This document shows, in pieces, positions 63,617 through 64,000 of a DNA stretch of 64,000 bases. The position numbers and the translations under genes are program-made. The DNA lies in assembly GCA_907164885.2 (NCBI GenBank), contig OU015490.1, positions 211,534,943 through 211,598,942 of the forward strand, written 5' to 3'. The notes under the pieces are model-generated. The model saw nothing but the letters and a program-made list of their open reading frames with translations. It was not told the origin of the DNA and did no database searches. Positions within the stretch are counted from its first letter, which is position 1. Each line of letters begins with the position of its first letter. The stretch comes from Dolomedes plantarius (Eukaryota; Arthropoda; Arachnida; Araneae; Dolomedidae).

Positions 63617-64000
63617 GTAAGTGCAATATTTGATTTAAATCCTTTTTGTTTTTGTTTTTAGTTTTTCAATATATTTTTCTTTTAATGCTACGGTCTGTTT
63701 TGGTTTGGTTTGTTAAGGTTTAGTGGAGCAAGTTCCAGAAAGGACAAGTTGCGCCCAAACCCATGTCAAAATCAGACCACGATGCATATATAAAATATTA
63801 AATAAACATAACAAACAACAACGGTATAAAAAATAAGAACAATAAGGATTAAAAAGAATCATATAAAACGGTGACAAAAACGGCAATGCATAAGATGACA
63901 AAAAGAGTAAAGATTATAAAAACAGTGATGTAAAATCAATGATAAGCAAAAGGCGATAAAATGTCATGTGTAGAAGATGGGTAAACAGTCACATATGAGG
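63617..64000 (+). other. Nlg: Start of the next neuroligin intron
   Basis: The donor GTAAGTGC opens an intron that runs out of the window. The 384 bases seen are AT-rich with short A-rich, purine-rich repeats and nothing else recognisable. Confidence 0.7.

Overview
Animal nuclear DNA, AT-rich, with very large introns crowded with transposable elements. The only host gene I can identify is a neuroligin on the + strand. Four internal exons (313-462, 42314-42499, 58692-59022, 63155-63616) run through the whole window with compatible phases and GT-AG introns of about 41.9, 16.2 and 4.1 kb. The gene enters and leaves the window incomplete. The protein looks arthropod. The mix of elements (Mutator-like transposase, KRAB-A-2-like integrase proteins, ZBED5-like hAT, Helitrons, several Tc1/mariner families) suggests a chelicerate, most likely a spider. 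That organism call is inference.

Intron 1 (463-42313) holds, in order: a broken mariner-type transposase (about 2.3-2.8 kb); a 3.9-kb Mutator-like element with an intact 563-577 aa transposase and both ends tandemly duplicated (3844-7724); a tRNA-derived SINE (12680-13045); a satellite of about 148-bp units (14.6-16.7 kb) with another SINE inside; a tandem duplication rich in (TA)n (17.1-18.4 kb); and a 12.9-kb TIR-bounded insertion (18423-31306) whose empty site can be read from a duplicated flank inside this window. After that come minisatellites, a decayed integrase gene (32.8-34.0 kb), nested Helitrons (34.0-35.9 kb), a nearly intact 1.3-kb Tc1/mariner-like element (36446-37747), and a hAT-like element carrying another Helitron (37780-39840).

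Intron 2 (42500-58691) holds two Tigger/pogo-type remnants, tRNA-derived sequences, a decayed second copy of neuroligin exon 3 (47.5-47.7 kb), a third copy of the 225-bp SINE, a foldback MITE, a 4.2-kb hAT element split by a 1.46-kb LTR-like insertion (50711-54899), a reverse-transcriptase fragment (56.1-56.8 kb) and a second hAT fragment (57.6-58.3 kb). Intron 3 (59023-63154) holds a complete but inactivated 1.74-kb Tc1/mariner-like element with 170-bp inverted repeats.

The genes here do not form a pathway. The neuroligin is a postsynaptic adhesion protein; everything else is intron cargo. The least familiar object is the 12.9-kb insertion. It has GC-rich ends with repeated GGGCC motifs, two back-to-back palindromes, an inner foldback carrying fragments of an uncharacterised transposase-like gene, and minus-strand exon-like segments with good splice sites. 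All identifications were made by eye from translated motifs and repeat alignments, without database searches.
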